The notes beneath the pieces were generated by a model that made no database searches, was not told the DNA's origin, and worked only from the letters and a program-made list of their open reading frames with translations. A DNA stretch of 64,000 nt from contig OX465597.1 of NCBI GenBank assembly GCA_950022295.1, positions 1,054,001-1,118,000 of the forward strand. Direction: 5' to 3'. The position numbers and the translations under genes were made by a program. Shown piece after piece: positions 37,162-51,006 of this stretch. Every line of letters starts with the position of its first letter. Positions within the stretch are counted from its first letter, which is position 1. This stretch comes from Bromus sterilis. Its lineage: Eukaryota > Streptophyta > Magnoliopsida > Poales > Poaceae.

Positions 37162-40100
37162 GTTTTGGTTCCCCGGAGTGATTTCCACCATTGACGAACC
37201 CAGTGTATTTACGTGCCGGTCTTCAACACTCGCAGTTTTGGCCGATTCTGGCCTATTTCATGGGCTATTAATCACCGTTTTGGTTCCCCGGAGTGATTTC
37301 CACCATTGACGAACCCAGTGCATTTACGTGCCGGTAATCAACACTCGCAGTTTTGGCCGATTCTGGCCTGTTTCATGGGCTATTAATCACCGTTTTGGGT
37401 CCCAGAGTGATTTCCACCATTGACGAACCCCAGGGTGCATTTACGTGCCGGTCATCAACACTCGCAGTTTTGGCCGGTTATGGCCTGTTTCATGGGCTAT
37501 TAATCACCGTTTTGGGTCCCCGGAGTGATTTCCACAATTGACGAACCCCAGGGTGCATTTACGTGAAGGTCATCAGTCCTCGCACTTTTGGCCGATTCTG
37601 GCCTGTTTCATGGGCTATTAATCACCGTTTTGGGTCCCCGGAGTGATTTCCACCATTGACGAACCCCAGGGTGCATTTACGTGTCGGTCATCACCACTCG
37701 CAGTTTTGGCCGGTTATGGCCTGTTTCATGGGCTATTAATCACCGTTTTGGGTCCCCGGAGTGATTTCCACCATTGACGAACCCGAGGGTGCATTTACTT
37801 CCGGTCATCAACACTCGCAGTTTTGGCCGATTCTGGCCTGTTTCATGGGCTATTAATCACCGTTTTGGGTTCCCGGAGTGATTTCCACCATTGATGAACC
37901 CAGGGTGCATTTACTTCCGGTCATCAACACTCGCAGTTTTGGCCGATTCTGGCCTGTTTCATGGGCTATTAATCACCGTTTTGGGTCCCCGGAGTGATTT
38001 CCACCATTGACGAACCCCAGGGTGCATTTACGTGCCGGTCATCAACACTCGCAGTTTTGGCCGGTTATGGCCTGTTTCATGGGCTATTAATCACCGTTTT
38101 GGGTTCCCGGAGTGATTTCCACCATTGATGAACCCAGGGTGCATTTACTTCCGGTCATCAACACTCGCAGTTTTGGCCGATTCTGGCCTGTTTCATGGGC
38201 TATTAATCACCGTTTTGGGTCCCCGGAGTGATTTCCACCATTGACGAACCCCAGGGTGCATTTACGTGCCGGTCATCAACACTCGCAGTTTTGGCCGGTT
38301 ATGGCCTGTTTCATGGGCTATTAATCACCGTTTTGGGTCCCCGGAGTGATTTCCACCATTGACGAACCCCAGGGTGCATTTACGTGCCGGTCATCAACAC
38401 TCGCAGTTTTGGCCGATTCTGGCCTGTTTCATGGGCTATTAATCACCGTTTTGGGACCTCGGAGTGATTCCCACCATTGACGAACCCCAGGGTGCATTTA
38501 CGTGCCGGTCATCAACACTCGCAGTTTTGGCCGGTTATGGCCTCTTTCATGGGCTATTAATCACCGTTTTGGGTCCCCGGAGTGATTTCCACCATTGACG
38601 AACCCCAGGGTGCATTTACGTGCCGGTCATCAACACTCGCAGTTTTGGCCGATTCTGGCCTGTTTCATGGGCTATTAATCACCGTTTTGGGTTCCCGGAG
38701 TGATTTCCACCATTGATGAACCCAGGGTGCATTTACGTGCCGGTCATCAACACTCCCAGTTTTGGCCGATTCTGGCCTGTTTCATGGGCTATTAATCACC
38801 GTTTTGGGTCCCCGGAGTGATTTCCACCATTGATGAACCCAGGGTGCATTTACGTGTCGGTCATCAACACTCGCAGTTTTGGCCGATTCTGGCCTGTTTC
38901 ATGGGCTATTAATCACCGTTTTGGGTCCCCGGAGTGATTTCCACCATTGACGAACCCCAGGGTGCATTTACGTGCCGGTAATCAACACTCGCAGTTTTGG
39001 CCGATTCTGGCCTGTTTCATGGGCTATTAATCACCGTTTTGGGTCCCCGGAGTGATTTCCACCATTGACGAACCCCAGGGTGCATTTACGTGCCGGTCAT
39101 CAACACTCGCAGTTTAGGCCGGTTATGGCCTGTTTCATGGGCTATTAATCACCGTTTTGGGTCCCCGGAGTGATTTCCACCATTGACGAACCCCAGGGTG
39201 CATTTACGTGCCGGTCATCAACACTCGCAGTTTTGGCCGATTCTGGCCTGTTTCATGGGCTATTAATCACCGTTTTGGTTCCCCGGAGTGATTTCCACCA
39301 TTGACGAACCCCAGGGTGCATTTACGTGCCGGTCATCAACACTCGCAGTTTTGGCCGATTCTGGCCTGTTTCATGGGCTATTAATCACCGTTTTGGGTCC
39401 CCGGAGTGATTTCCACCATTGACGAACCCCAGGGTGCATTTACGTGCCGGTCATCAACACTCGCAGTTTTGGCCGATTCTGGCCTGTTTCATGGGCTATT
39501 AATCACCGTTTTGGTTCCCCGGAGTGATTTCCACCATTGACGAACCCCAGGGTGCATTTACGTGCCGGTCATCAACACTCGCAGTTTTGGCCGGTTATGG
39601 CCTGTTTCATGGGCTATTAATCACCGTTTTGGGTCCCCGGAGTGATTTCCACCATTGACGAACCCCAGGGTGCATTTACGTGCCGGTAATCAACACTCGC
39701 AGTTTTGGCCGATTCTGGCCTGTTTCATGGGCTATTAATCACCGTTTTGGGTCCCCGGAGTGATTTCCACCATTGACGAACCCCAGGGTGCATTTACGTG
39801 TCGGTCATCAACACTCGCAGTTTTGGCCGGTTATGGCCTGTTTCATGGGCTATTAATCACCGTTTTGGGTCCCCGGAGTGATTTCCACCATTGACGAACC
39901 CCAGGGTGCATTTACGTGCCGGTCATCAACACTCGCAGTTTTGGCCGATTCTGGCCTGTTTCATGGGCTATTAATCACCGTTTTGGTTCCCCGGAGTGAT
40001 TTCCACCATTGACGAACCCCAGGGTGCATTTACGTGCCGGTCATCAACACTCGCAGTTTTGGCCGGTTATGGCCTGTTTCATGGGCTATTAATCACCGTT

Positions 40101-42333
40101 TTGGGTCCCCGGAGTGATTTCCACCATTGACGAACCCCAGGGTGCATTTACGTGCCGGTCATCAACACTCGCAGTTTTGGCCGATTCTGGCCTGTTTCAT
40201 GGGCTATTAATCACCGTTTTGGGACCTCGGAGTGATTCCCACCATTGACGAACCCCAGGGTGCATTTACGTGCCGGTCATCAACACTCGCAGTTTTGGCC
40301 GGTTATGGCCTCTTTCATGGGCTATTAATCACCGTTTTGGGTCCCCGGAGTGATTTCCACCATTGACGAACCCCAGGGTGCATTTACGTGCCGGTCATCA
40401 ACACTCGCAGTTTTGGCCGATTCTGGCCTGTTTCATGGGCTATTAATCACCGTTTTGGGTTCCCGGAGTGATTTCCACCATTGATGAACCCAGGGTGCAT
40501 TTACGTGCCGGTCATCAACACTCCCAGTTTTGGCCGATTCTGGCCTGTTTCATGGGCTATTAATCACCGTTTTGGGTCCCCGGAGTGATTTCCACCATTG
40601 ATGAACCCAGGGTGCATTTACGTGTCGGTCATCAACACTCGCAGTTTTGGCCGATTCTGGCCTGTTTCATGGGCTATTAATCACCGTTTTGGGTCCCCGG
40701 AGTGATTTCCACCATTGACGAACCCCAGGGTGCATTTACGTGCCGGTCATCAACACTCGCAGTTTAGGCCGGTTATGGCCTGTTTCATGGGCTATTAATC
40801 ACCGTTTTGGGTCCCCGGAGTGATTTCCACCATTGACGAACCCCAGGGTGCATTTACGTGCCGGTCATCAACACTCGCAGTTTTGGCCGATTCTGGCCTG
40901 TTTCATGGGCTATTAATCACCGTTTTGGTTCCCCGGAGTGATTTCCACCATTGACGAACCCCAGGGTGCATTTACGTGCCGGTCATCAACACTCGCAGTT
41001 TTGGCCGATTCTGGCCTGTTTCATGGGCTATTAATCACCGTTTTGGGTCCCCGGAGTGATTTCCACCATTGACGAACCCCAGGGTGCATTTACGTGCCGG
41101 TCATCAACACTCGCAGTTTTGGCCGATTCTGGCCTGTTTCATGGGCTATTAATCACCGTTTTGGTTCCCCGGAGTGATTTCCACCATTGACGAACCCCAG
41201 GGTGCATTTACGTGCCGGTCATCAACACTCGCAGTTTTGGCCGGTTATGGCCTGTTTCATGGGCTATTAATCACCGTTTTGGGTCCCCGGAGTGATTTCC
41301 ACCATTGACGAACCCCAGGGTGCATTTACGTGCCGGTAATCAACACTCGCAGTTTTGGCCGATTCTGGCCTGTTTCATGGGCTATTAATCACCGTTTTGG
41401 GTCCCCGGAGTGATTTCCACCATTGACGAACCCCAGGGTGCATTTACGTGTCGGTCATCAACACTCGCAGTTTTGGCCGGTTATGGCCTGTTTCATGGGC
41501 TATTAATCACCGTTTTGGGTCCCCGGAGTGATTTCCACCATTGACGAACCCCAGGGTGCATTTACGTGCCGGTCATCAACACTCGCAGTTTTGGCCGATT
41601 CTGGCCTGTTTCATGGGCTATTAATCACCGTTTTGGTTCCCCGGAGTGATTTCCACCATTGACGAACCCCAGGGTGCATTTACGTGCCGGTCATCAACAC
41701 TCGCAGTTTTCGCCGATTCTGGCCTGTTTCATGGGCTATTAATCACCGTTTTGGTTCCCTGGAGTGATTTCCACCATTGACGAACCCCAGGGTGCATTTA
41801 CGTGCCGGTCATCAACACTCGCAGTTTTGGCCGATTCTGGCCTGTTTCATGGGCTATTAATCACCGTTTTGGTTCCCCGGAGTGATTTCCACCATTGACG
41901 AACCCAGGGTGCATTTACTTCCGGTCATCAACACTCGCAGTTTTGGCCGATTCTGGCCTGTTTCATGGGCTATTAATCACCGTTTTGGGTTCCCGGAGTG
42001 ATTTCCACCATTGATGAACCCAGGGTGCATTTACTTCCGGTCATCAACACTCGCAGTTTTGGCCGATTCTGGCCTGTTTCATGGGCTATTAATCACCGTT
42101 TTGGGTCCCCGGAGTGATTTCCACCATTGACGAACCCCAGGGTGCATTTACGTGCCGGTCATCAACACTCGCAGTTTTGGCCGATTCTGGCCTGTTTCAT
42201 GGGCTATTAATCACCGTTTTGGGTCCCCGGAGTGATTTCCACCATTGACGAACCCCAGGGTGCATTTACGTGCCGGTAATCAACACTCGCAGTTTTGGCC
42301 GATTCTGGCCTGTTTCATGGGCTATTAATCACC
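37162..42333 (+). repeat. Region II unit 6: 44 monomers, 5172 bp, longest unit
   Basis: It matches unit 5 at offset 4468 through the second P (40216) and the second GTTTAGGCC monomer, then continues T-B, cB, T-A, n, uA, cB, T-C, L-B, T-s, W-s, cB, n. The final part is that of the 27-monomer unit. Unit 5 lacks the n, uA, cB, T-C, L-B, T-s, W-s run, consistent with an internal deletion there. Confidence 0.9.
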
Positions 42334-45300
42334 GTTTTGGTTCCCCGGAGTGATTTCCACCATTGACGAACCCAGTGTATTTACGTGCCGGTCTTCAACA
42401 CTCGCAGTTTTGGCCGATTCTGGCCTATTTCATGGGCTATTAATCACCGTTTTGGTTCCCCGGAGTGATTTCCACCATTGACGAACCCAGTGCATTTACG
42501 TGCCGGTAATCAACACTCGCAGTTTTGGCCGATTCTGGCCTGTTTCATGGGCTATTAATCACCGTTTTGGGTCCCAGAGTGATTTCCACCATTGACGAAC
42601 CCCAGGGTGCATTTACGTGCCGGTCATCAACACTCGCAGTTTTGGCCGGTTATGGCCTGTTTCATGGGCTATTAATCACCGTTTTGGGTCCCCGGAGTGA
42701 TTTCCACAATTGACGAACCCCAGGGTGCATTTACGTGAAGGTCATCAGTCCTCGCACTTTTGGCCGATTCTGGCCTGTTTCATGGGCTATTAATCACCGT
42801 TTTGGGTCCCCGGAGTGATTTCCACCATTGACGAACCCCAGGGTGCATTTACGTGTCGGTCATCACCACTCGCAGTTTTGGCCGGTTATGGCCTGTTTCA
42901 TGGGCTATTAATCACCGTTTTGGGTCCCCGGAGTGATTTCCACCATTGACGAACCCGAGGGTGCATTTACTTCCGGTCATCAACACTCGCAGTTTTGGCC
43001 GATTCTGGCCTGTTTCATGGGCTATTAATCACCGTTTTGGGTTCCCGGAGTGATTTCCACCATTGATGAACCCAGGGTGCATTTACTTCCGGTCATCAAC
43101 ACTCGCAGTTTTGGCCGATTCTGGCCTGTTTCATGGGCTATTAATCACCGTTTTGGGTCCCCGGAGTGATTTCCACCATTGACGAACCCCAGGGTGCATT
43201 TACGTGCCGGTCATCAACACTCGCAGTTTTGGCCGGTTATGGCCTGTTTCATGGGCTATTAATCACCGTTTTGGGTTCCCGGAGTGATTTCCACCATTGA
43301 TGAACCCAGGGTGCATTTACTTCCGGTCATCAACACTCGCAGTTTTGGCCGATTCTGGCCTGTTTCATGGGCTATTAATCACCGTTTTGGGTCCCCGGAG
43401 TGATTTCCACCATTGACGAACCCCAGGGTGCATTTACTTCCGGTCATCAACACGCGCAGTTTTGGCCGATTCTGGCCTGTTTCATGGGCTATTAATCACC
43501 GTTTTGGGTCCCCGGAGTGATTTCCACCATTGACGAACCCCAGGGTGCATTTACGTGCCGGTCATCAACACTCGCAGTTTTGGCCGATTCTGGCCTCTTT
43601 CATGGGCTATTAATCACCGTTTTGGGTCCCCGGAGTGATTTCCACCATTGACGAACCCCAGGGTGCATTTACGTGCCGGTCATCAACACTCGCAGTTTTG
43701 GCCGATTCTGGCCTGTTTCATGGGCTATTAATCACCGTTTTGGGTTCCCGGAGTGATTTCCACCATTGATGAACCCAGGGTGCATTTACGTGCCGGTCAT
43801 CAACACTCCCAGTTTTGGCCGATTCTGGCCTGTTTCATGGGCTATTAATCACCGTTTTGGGTCCCCGGAGTGATTTCCACCATTGATGAACCCAGGGTGC
43901 ATTTACGTGTCGGTCATCAACACTCGCAGTTTTGGCCGATTCTGGCCTGTTTCATGGGCTATTAATCACCGTTTTGGGTCCCCGGAGTGATTTCCACCAT
44001 TGACGAACCCCAGGGTGCATTTACGTGCCGGTCATCAACACTCGCAGTTTAGGCCGGTTATGGCCTGTTTCATGGGCTATTAATCACCGTTTTGGGTCCC
44101 CGGAGTGATTTCCACCATTGACGAACCCCAGGGTGCATTTACGTGCCGGTCATCAACACTCGCAGTTTTGGCCGATTCTGGCCTGTTTCATGGGCTATTA
44201 ATCACCGTTTTGGTTCCCCGGAGTGATTTCCACCATTGACGAACCCCAGGGTGCATTTACGTGCCGGTCATCAACACTCGCAGTTTTGGCCGATTCTGGC
44301 CTGTTTCATGGGCTATTAATCACCGTTTTGGGTCCCCGGAGTGATTTCCACCATTGACGAACCCCAGGGTGCATTTACGTGCCGGTCATCAACACTCGCA
44401 GTTTTGGCCGATTCTGGCCTGTTTCATGGGCTATTAATCACCGTTTTGGTTCCCCGGAGTGATTTCCACCATTGACGAACCCCAGGGTGCATTTACGTGC
44501 CGGTCATCAACACTCGCAGTTTTGGCCGGTTATGGCCTGTTTCATGGGCTATTAATCACCGTTTTGGGTCCCCGGAGTGATTTCCACCATTGACGAACCC
44601 CAGGGTGCATTTACGTGCCGGTAATCAACACTCGCAGTTTTGGCCGATTCTGGCCTGTTTCATGGGCTATTAATCACCGTTTTGGGTCCCCGGAGTGATT
44701 TCCACCATTGACGAACCCCAGGGTGCATTTACGTGTCGGTCATCAACACTCGCAGTTTTGGCCGGTTATGGCCTGTTTCATGGGCTATTAATCACCGTTT
44801 TGGGTCCCCGGAGTGATTTCCACCATTGACGAACCCCAGGGTGCATTTACGTGCCGGTCATCAACACTCGCAGTTTTGGCCGATTCTGGCCTGTTTCATG
44901 GGCTATTAATCACCGTTTTGGTTCCCCGGAGTGATTTCCACCATTGACGAACCCCAGGGTGCATTTACGTGCCGGTCATCAACACTCGCAGTTTTCGCCG
45001 ATTCTGGCCTGTTTCATGGGCTATTAATCACCGTTTTGGTTCCCTGGAGTGATTTCCACCATTGACGAACCCCAGGGTGCATTTACGTGCCGGTCATCAA
45101 CACTCGCAGTTTTGGCCGATTCTGGCCTGTTTCATGGGCTATTAATCACCGTTTTGGTTCCCCGGAGTGATTTCCACCATTGACGAACCCAGGGTGCATT
45201 TACTTCCGGTCATCAACACTCGCAGTTTTGGCCGATTCTGGCCTGTTTCATGGGCTATTAATCACCGTTTTGGGTTCCCGGAGTGATTTCCACCATTGAT

Positions 45301-45618
45301 GAACCCAGGGTGCATTTACTTCCGGTCATCAACACTCGCAGTTTTGGCCGATTCTGGCCTGTTTCATGGGCTATTAATCACCGTTTTGGGTCCCCGGAGT
45401 GATTTCCACCATTGACGAACCCCAGGGTGCATTTACGTGCCGGTCATCAACACTCGCAGTTTTGGCCGATTCTGGCCTGTTTCATGGGCTATTAATCACC
45501 GTTTTGGGTCCCCGGAGTGATTTCCACCATTGACGAACCCCAGGGTGCATTTACGTGCCGGTAATCAACACTCGCAGTTTTGGCCGATTCTGGCCTGTTT
45601 CATGGGCTATTAATCACC
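42334..45618 (+). repeat. Region II unit 7: 28 monomers, 3285 bp, P replaced
   Basis: The first nine monomers are standard (H to W-s). Where other units have cA, cB, P, this one has a G-s-B monomer with CACGCGCAG (43384-43500) and a G-c-B monomer with the P-type tail CCTCTTTC (43501-43618). It then rejoins at cB, W-c, G-u, GTTTAGGCC-A, cB, T-B, cB, T-A, n, uA, cB, T-C, L-B, T-s, W-s, cB, n. Confidence 0.9.
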
Positions 45619-47022
45619 GTTTTGGTTCCCCGGAGTGATTTCCACCATTGACGAACCCAGTGTATTTACGTGCCGGTCTTCAACACTCGCAGTTTTGGCC
45701 GATTCTGGCCTATTTCATGGGCTATTAATCACCGTTTTGGTTCCCCGGAGTGATTTCCACCATTGACGAACCCAGTGCATTTACGTGCCGGTAATCAACA
45801 CTCGCAGTTTTGGCCGATTCTGGCCTGTTTCATGGGCTATTAATCACCGTTTTGGGTCCCAGAGTGATTTCCACCATTGACGAACCCCAGGGTGCATTTA
45901 CGTGCCGGTCATCAACACTCGCAGTTTTGGCCGGTTATGGCCTGTTTCATGGGCTATTAATCACCGTTTTGGGTCCCCGGAGTGATTTCCACAATTGACG
46001 AACCCCAGGGTGCATTTACGTGAAGGTCATCAGTCCTCGCACTTTTGGCCGATTCTGGCCTGTTTCATGGGCTATTAATCACCGTTTTGGGTCCCCGGAG
46101 TGATTTCCACCATTGACGAACCCCAGGGTGCATTTACGTGTCGGTCATCACCACTCGCAGTTTTGGCCGGTTATGGCCTGTTTCATGGGCTATTAATCAC
46201 CGTTTTGGGTCCCCGGAGTGATTTCCACCATTGACGAACCCGAGGGTGCATTTACTTCCGGTCATCAACACTCGCAGTTTTGGCCGATTCTGGCCTGTTT
46301 CATGGGCTATTAATCACCGTTTTGGGTTCCCGGAGTGATTTCCACCATTGATGAACCCAGGGTGCATTTACTTCCGGTCATCAACACTCGCAGTTTTGGC
46401 CGATTCTGGCCTGTTTCATGGGCTATTAATCACCGTTTTGGGTCCCCGGAGTGATTTCCACCATTGACGAACCCCAGGGTGCATTTACGTGCCGGTCATC
46501 AACACTCGCAGTTTTGGCCGGTTATGGCCTGTTTCATGGGCTATTAATCACCGTTTTGGGTTCCCGGAGTGATTTCCACCATTGATGAACCCAGGGTGCA
46601 TTTACTTCCGGTCATCAACACTCGCAGTTTTGGCCGATTCTGGCCTGTTTCATGGGCTATTAATCACCGTTTTGGGTCCCCGGAGTGATTTCCACCATTG
46701 ACGAACCCCAGGGTGCATTTACGTGCCGGTCATCAACACTCGCAGTTTTGGCCGGTTATGGCCTGTTTCATGGGCTATTAATCACCGTTTTGGGTCCCCG
46801 GAGTGATTTCCACCATTGACGAACCCCAGGGTGCATTTACGTGCCGGTCATCAACACTCGCAGTTTTGGCCGATTCTGGCCTGTTTCATGGGCTATTAAT
46901 CACCGTTTTGGTTCCCCGGAGTGATTTCCACCATTGACGAACCCCAGGGTGCATTTACGTGCCGGTCATCAACACTCGCAGTTTTGGCCGATTCTGGCCT
47001 GTTTCATGGGCTATTAATCACC
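45619..47022 (+). repeat. Region II unit 8: 12 monomers, 1404 bp
   Basis: Minimal unit: H, short T/n, D, K, u*A, Q, W-s, cA, W-s, cA, cB, T-B, then directly the next H. The P-containing interior is absent. Units 8+9 recur as 10+11 at offset 3983-3984. Confidence 0.92.
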
Positions 47023-49601
47023 GTTTTGGTTCCCCGGAGTGATTTCCACCATTGACGAACCCAGTGTATTTACGTGCCGGTCTTCAACACTCGCAGTTTT
47101 GGCCGATTCTGGCCTATTTCATGGGCTATTAATCACCGTTTTGGTTCCCCGGAGTGATTTCCACCATTGACGAACCCAGTGCATTTACGTGCCGGTAATC
47201 AACACTCGCAGTTTTGGCCGATTCTGGCCTGTTTCATGGGCTATTAATCACCGTTTTGGGTCCCAGAGTGATTTCCACCATTGACGAACCCCAGGGTGCA
47301 TTTACGTGCCGGTCATCAACACTCGCAGTTTTGGCCGGTTATGGCCTGTTTCATGGGCTATTAATCACCGTTTTGGGTCCCCGGAGTGATTTCCACAATT
47401 GACGAACCCCAGGGTGCATTTACGTGAAGGTCATCAGTCCTCGCACTTTTGGCCGATTCTGGCCTGTTTCATGGGCTATTAATCACCGTTTTGGGTCCCC
47501 GGAGTGATTTCCACCATTGACGAACCCCAGGGTGCATTTACGTGTCGGTCATCACCACTCGCAGTTTTGGCCGGTTATGGCCTGTTTCATGGGCTATTAA
47601 TCACCGTTTTGGGTCCCCGGAGTGATTTCCACCATTGACGAACCCGAGGGTGCATTTACTTCCGGTCATCAACACTCGCAGTTTTGGCCGATTCTGGCCT
47701 GTTTCATGGGCTATTAATCACCGTTTTGGGTTCCCGGAGTGATTTCCACCATTGATGAACCCAGGGTGCATTTACTTCCGGTCATCAACACTCGCAGTTT
47801 TGGCCGATTCTGGCCTGTTTCATGGGCTATTAATCACCGTTTTGGGTCCCCGGAGTGATTTCCACCATTGACGAACCCCAGGGTGCATTTACGTGCCGGT
47901 CATCAACACTCGCAGTTTTGGCCGGTTATGGCCTGTTTCATGGGCTATTAATCACCGTTTTGGGTTCCCGGAGTGATTTCCACCATTGATGAACCCAGGG
48001 TGCATTTACTTCCGGTCATCAACACTCGCAGTTTTGGCCGATTCTGGCCTGTTTCATGGGCTATTAATCACCGTTTTGGGTCCCCGGAGTGATTTCCACC
48101 ATTGACGAACCCCAGGGTGCATTTACGTGCCGGTCATCAACACTCGCAGTTTTGGCCGGTTATGGCCTGTTTCATGGGCTATTAATCACCGTTTTGGGTC
48201 CCCGGAGTGATTTCCACCATTGACGAACCCCAGGGTGCATTTACGTGCCGGTCATCAACACTCGCAGTTTTGGCCGATTCTGGCCTGTTTCATGGGCTAT
48301 TAATCACCGTTTTGGTTCCCCGGAGTGATTTCCACCATTGACGAACCCCAGGGTGCATTTACGTGCCGGTCATCAACACTCGCAGTTTTGGCCGATTCTG
48401 GCCTGTTTCATGGGCTATTAATCACCGTTTTGGGTCCCCGGAGTGATTTCCACCATTGACGAACCCCAGGGTGCATTTACGTGCCGGTCATCAACACTCG
48501 CAGTTTTGGCCGATTCTGGCCTGTTTCATGGGCTATTAATCACCGTTTTGGTTCCCCGGAGTGATTTCCACCATTGACGAACCCCAGGGTGCATTTACGT
48601 GCCGGTCATCAACACTCGCAGTTTTGGCCGGTTATGGCCTGTTTCATGGGCTATTAATCACCGTTTTGGGTCCCCGGAGTGATTTCCACCATTGACGAAC
48701 CCCAGGGTGCATTTACGTGTCGGTCATCACCACTCGCAGTTTTGGCCGGTTATGGCCTGTTTCATGGGCTATTAATCACCGTTTTGGGTCCCCGGAGTGA
48801 TTTCCACCATTGACGAACCCGAGGGTGCATTTACTTCCGGTCATCAACACTCGCAGTTTTGGCCGATTCTGGCCTGTTTCATGGGCTATTAATCACCGTT
48901 TTGGGTTCCCGGAGTGATTTCCACCATTGATGAACCCAGGGTGCATTTACTTCCGGTCATCAACACTCGCAGTTTTGGCCGATTCTGGCCTGTTTCATGG
49001 GCTATTAATCACCGTTTTGGGTCCCCGGAGTGATTTCCACCATTGACGAACCCCAGGGTGCATTTACGTGCCGGTCATCAACACTCGCAGTTTTGGCCGG
49101 TTATGGCCTGTTTCATGGGCTATTAATCACCGTTTTGGGTTCCCGGAGTGATTTCCACCATTGATGAACCCAGGGTGCATTTACTTCCGGTCATCAACAC
49201 TCGCAGTTTTGGCCGATTCTGGCCTGTTTCATGGGCTATTAATCACCGTTTTGGGTCCCCGGAGTGATTTCCACCATTGACGAACCCCAGGGTGCATTTA
49301 CGTGCCGGTCATCAACACTCGCAGTTTTGGCCGGTTATGGCCTGTTTCATGGGCTATTAATCACCGTTTTGGGTCCCCGGAGTGATTTCCACCATTGACG
49401 AACCCCAGGGTGCATTTACGTGCCGGTCATCAACACTCGCAGTTTTGGCCGATTCTGGCCTGTTTCATGGGCTATTAATCACCGTTTTGGTTCCCCGGAG
49501 TGATTTCCACCATTGACGAACCCCAGGGTGCATTTACGTGCCGGTCATCAACACTCGCAGTTTTGGCCGATTCTGGCCTGTTTCATGGGCTATTAATCAC
49601 C
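47023..49601 (+). repeat. Region II unit 9: 22 monomers, 2579 bp, partial double
   Basis: The 12 monomers of unit 8, then cB, T-A, then u*A, Q, W-s, cA, W-s, cA, cB, T-B (48663-49601). The second half repeats monomers 5-12 of the unit without H, short T/n, D and K. The T-A to u*A join at 48663 is the exchange point. Confidence 0.9.
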
Positions 49602-51006
49602 GTTTTGGTTCCCCGGAGTGATTTCCACCATTGACGAACCCAGTGTATTTACGTGCCGGTCTTCAACACTCGCAGTTTTGGCCGATTCTGGCCTATTTCA
49701 TGGGCTATTAATCACCGTTTTGGTTCCCCGGAGTGATTTCCACCATTGACGAACCCAGTGCATTTACGTGCCGGTAATCAACACTCGCAGTTTTGGCCGA
49801 TTCTGGCCTGTTTCATGGGCTATTAATCACCGTTTTGGGTCCCAGAGTGATTTCCACCATTGACGAACCCCAGGGTGCATTTACGTGCCGGTCATCAACA
49901 CTCGCAGTTTTGGCCGGTTATGGCCTGTTTCATGGGCTATTAATCACCGTTTTGGGTCCCCGGAGTGATTTCCACAATTGACGAACCCCAGGGTGCATTT
50001 ACGTGAAGGTCATCAGTCCTCGCACTTTTGGCCGATTCTGGCCTGTTTCATGGGCTATTAATCACCGTTTTGGGTCCCCGGAGTGATTTCCACCATTGAC
50101 GAACCCCAGGGTGCATTTACGTGTCGGTCATCACCACTCGCAGTTTTGGCCGGTTATGGCCTGTTTCATGGGCTATTAATCACCGTTTTGGGTCCCCGGA
50201 GTGATTTCCACCATTGACGAACCCGAGGGTGCATTTACGTGCCGGTCATCAACACTCGCAGTTTTGGCCGATTCTGGCCTGTTTCATGGGCTATTAATCA
50301 CCGTTTTGGGTTCCCGGAGTGATTTCCACCATTGATGAACCCAGGGTGCATTTACTTCCGGTCATCAACACTCGCAGTTTTGGCCGATTCTGGCCTGTTT
50401 CATGGGCTATTAATCACCGTTTTGGGTCCCCGGAGTGATTTCCACCATTGACGAACCCCAGGGTGCATTTACGTGCCGGTCATCAACACTCGCAGTTTTG
50501 GCCGGTTATGGCCTGTTTCATGGGCTATTAATCACCGTTTTGGGTTCCCGGAGTGATTTCCACCATTGATGAACCCAGGGTGCATTTACTTCCGGTCATC
50601 AACACTCGCAGTTTTGGCCGATTCTGGCCTGTTTCATGGGCTATTAATCACCGTTTTGGGTCCCCGGAGTGATTTCCACCATTGACGAACCCCAGGGTGC
50701 ATTTACGTGCCGGTCATCAACACTCGCAGTTTTGGCCGGTTATGGCCTGTTTCATGGGCTATTAATCACCGTTTTGGGTCCCCGGAGTGATTTCCACCAT
50801 TGACGAACCCCAGGGTGCATTTACGTGCCGGTCATCAACACTCGCAGTTTTGGCCGATTCTGGCCTGTTTCATGGGCTATTAATCACCGTTTTGGTTCCC
50901 CGGAGTGATTTCCACCATTGACGAACCCCAGGGTGCATTTACGTGCCGGTCATCAACACTCGCAGTTTTGGCCGATTCTGGCCTGTTTCATGGGCTATTA
51001 ATCACC
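49602..51006 (+). repeat. Region II unit 10: 12 monomers, 1405 bp
   Basis: Same as unit 8, but Q has GTGCCGG instead of ACTTCCGG, which adds one base. The change is shared with unit 11. Confidence 0.92.
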
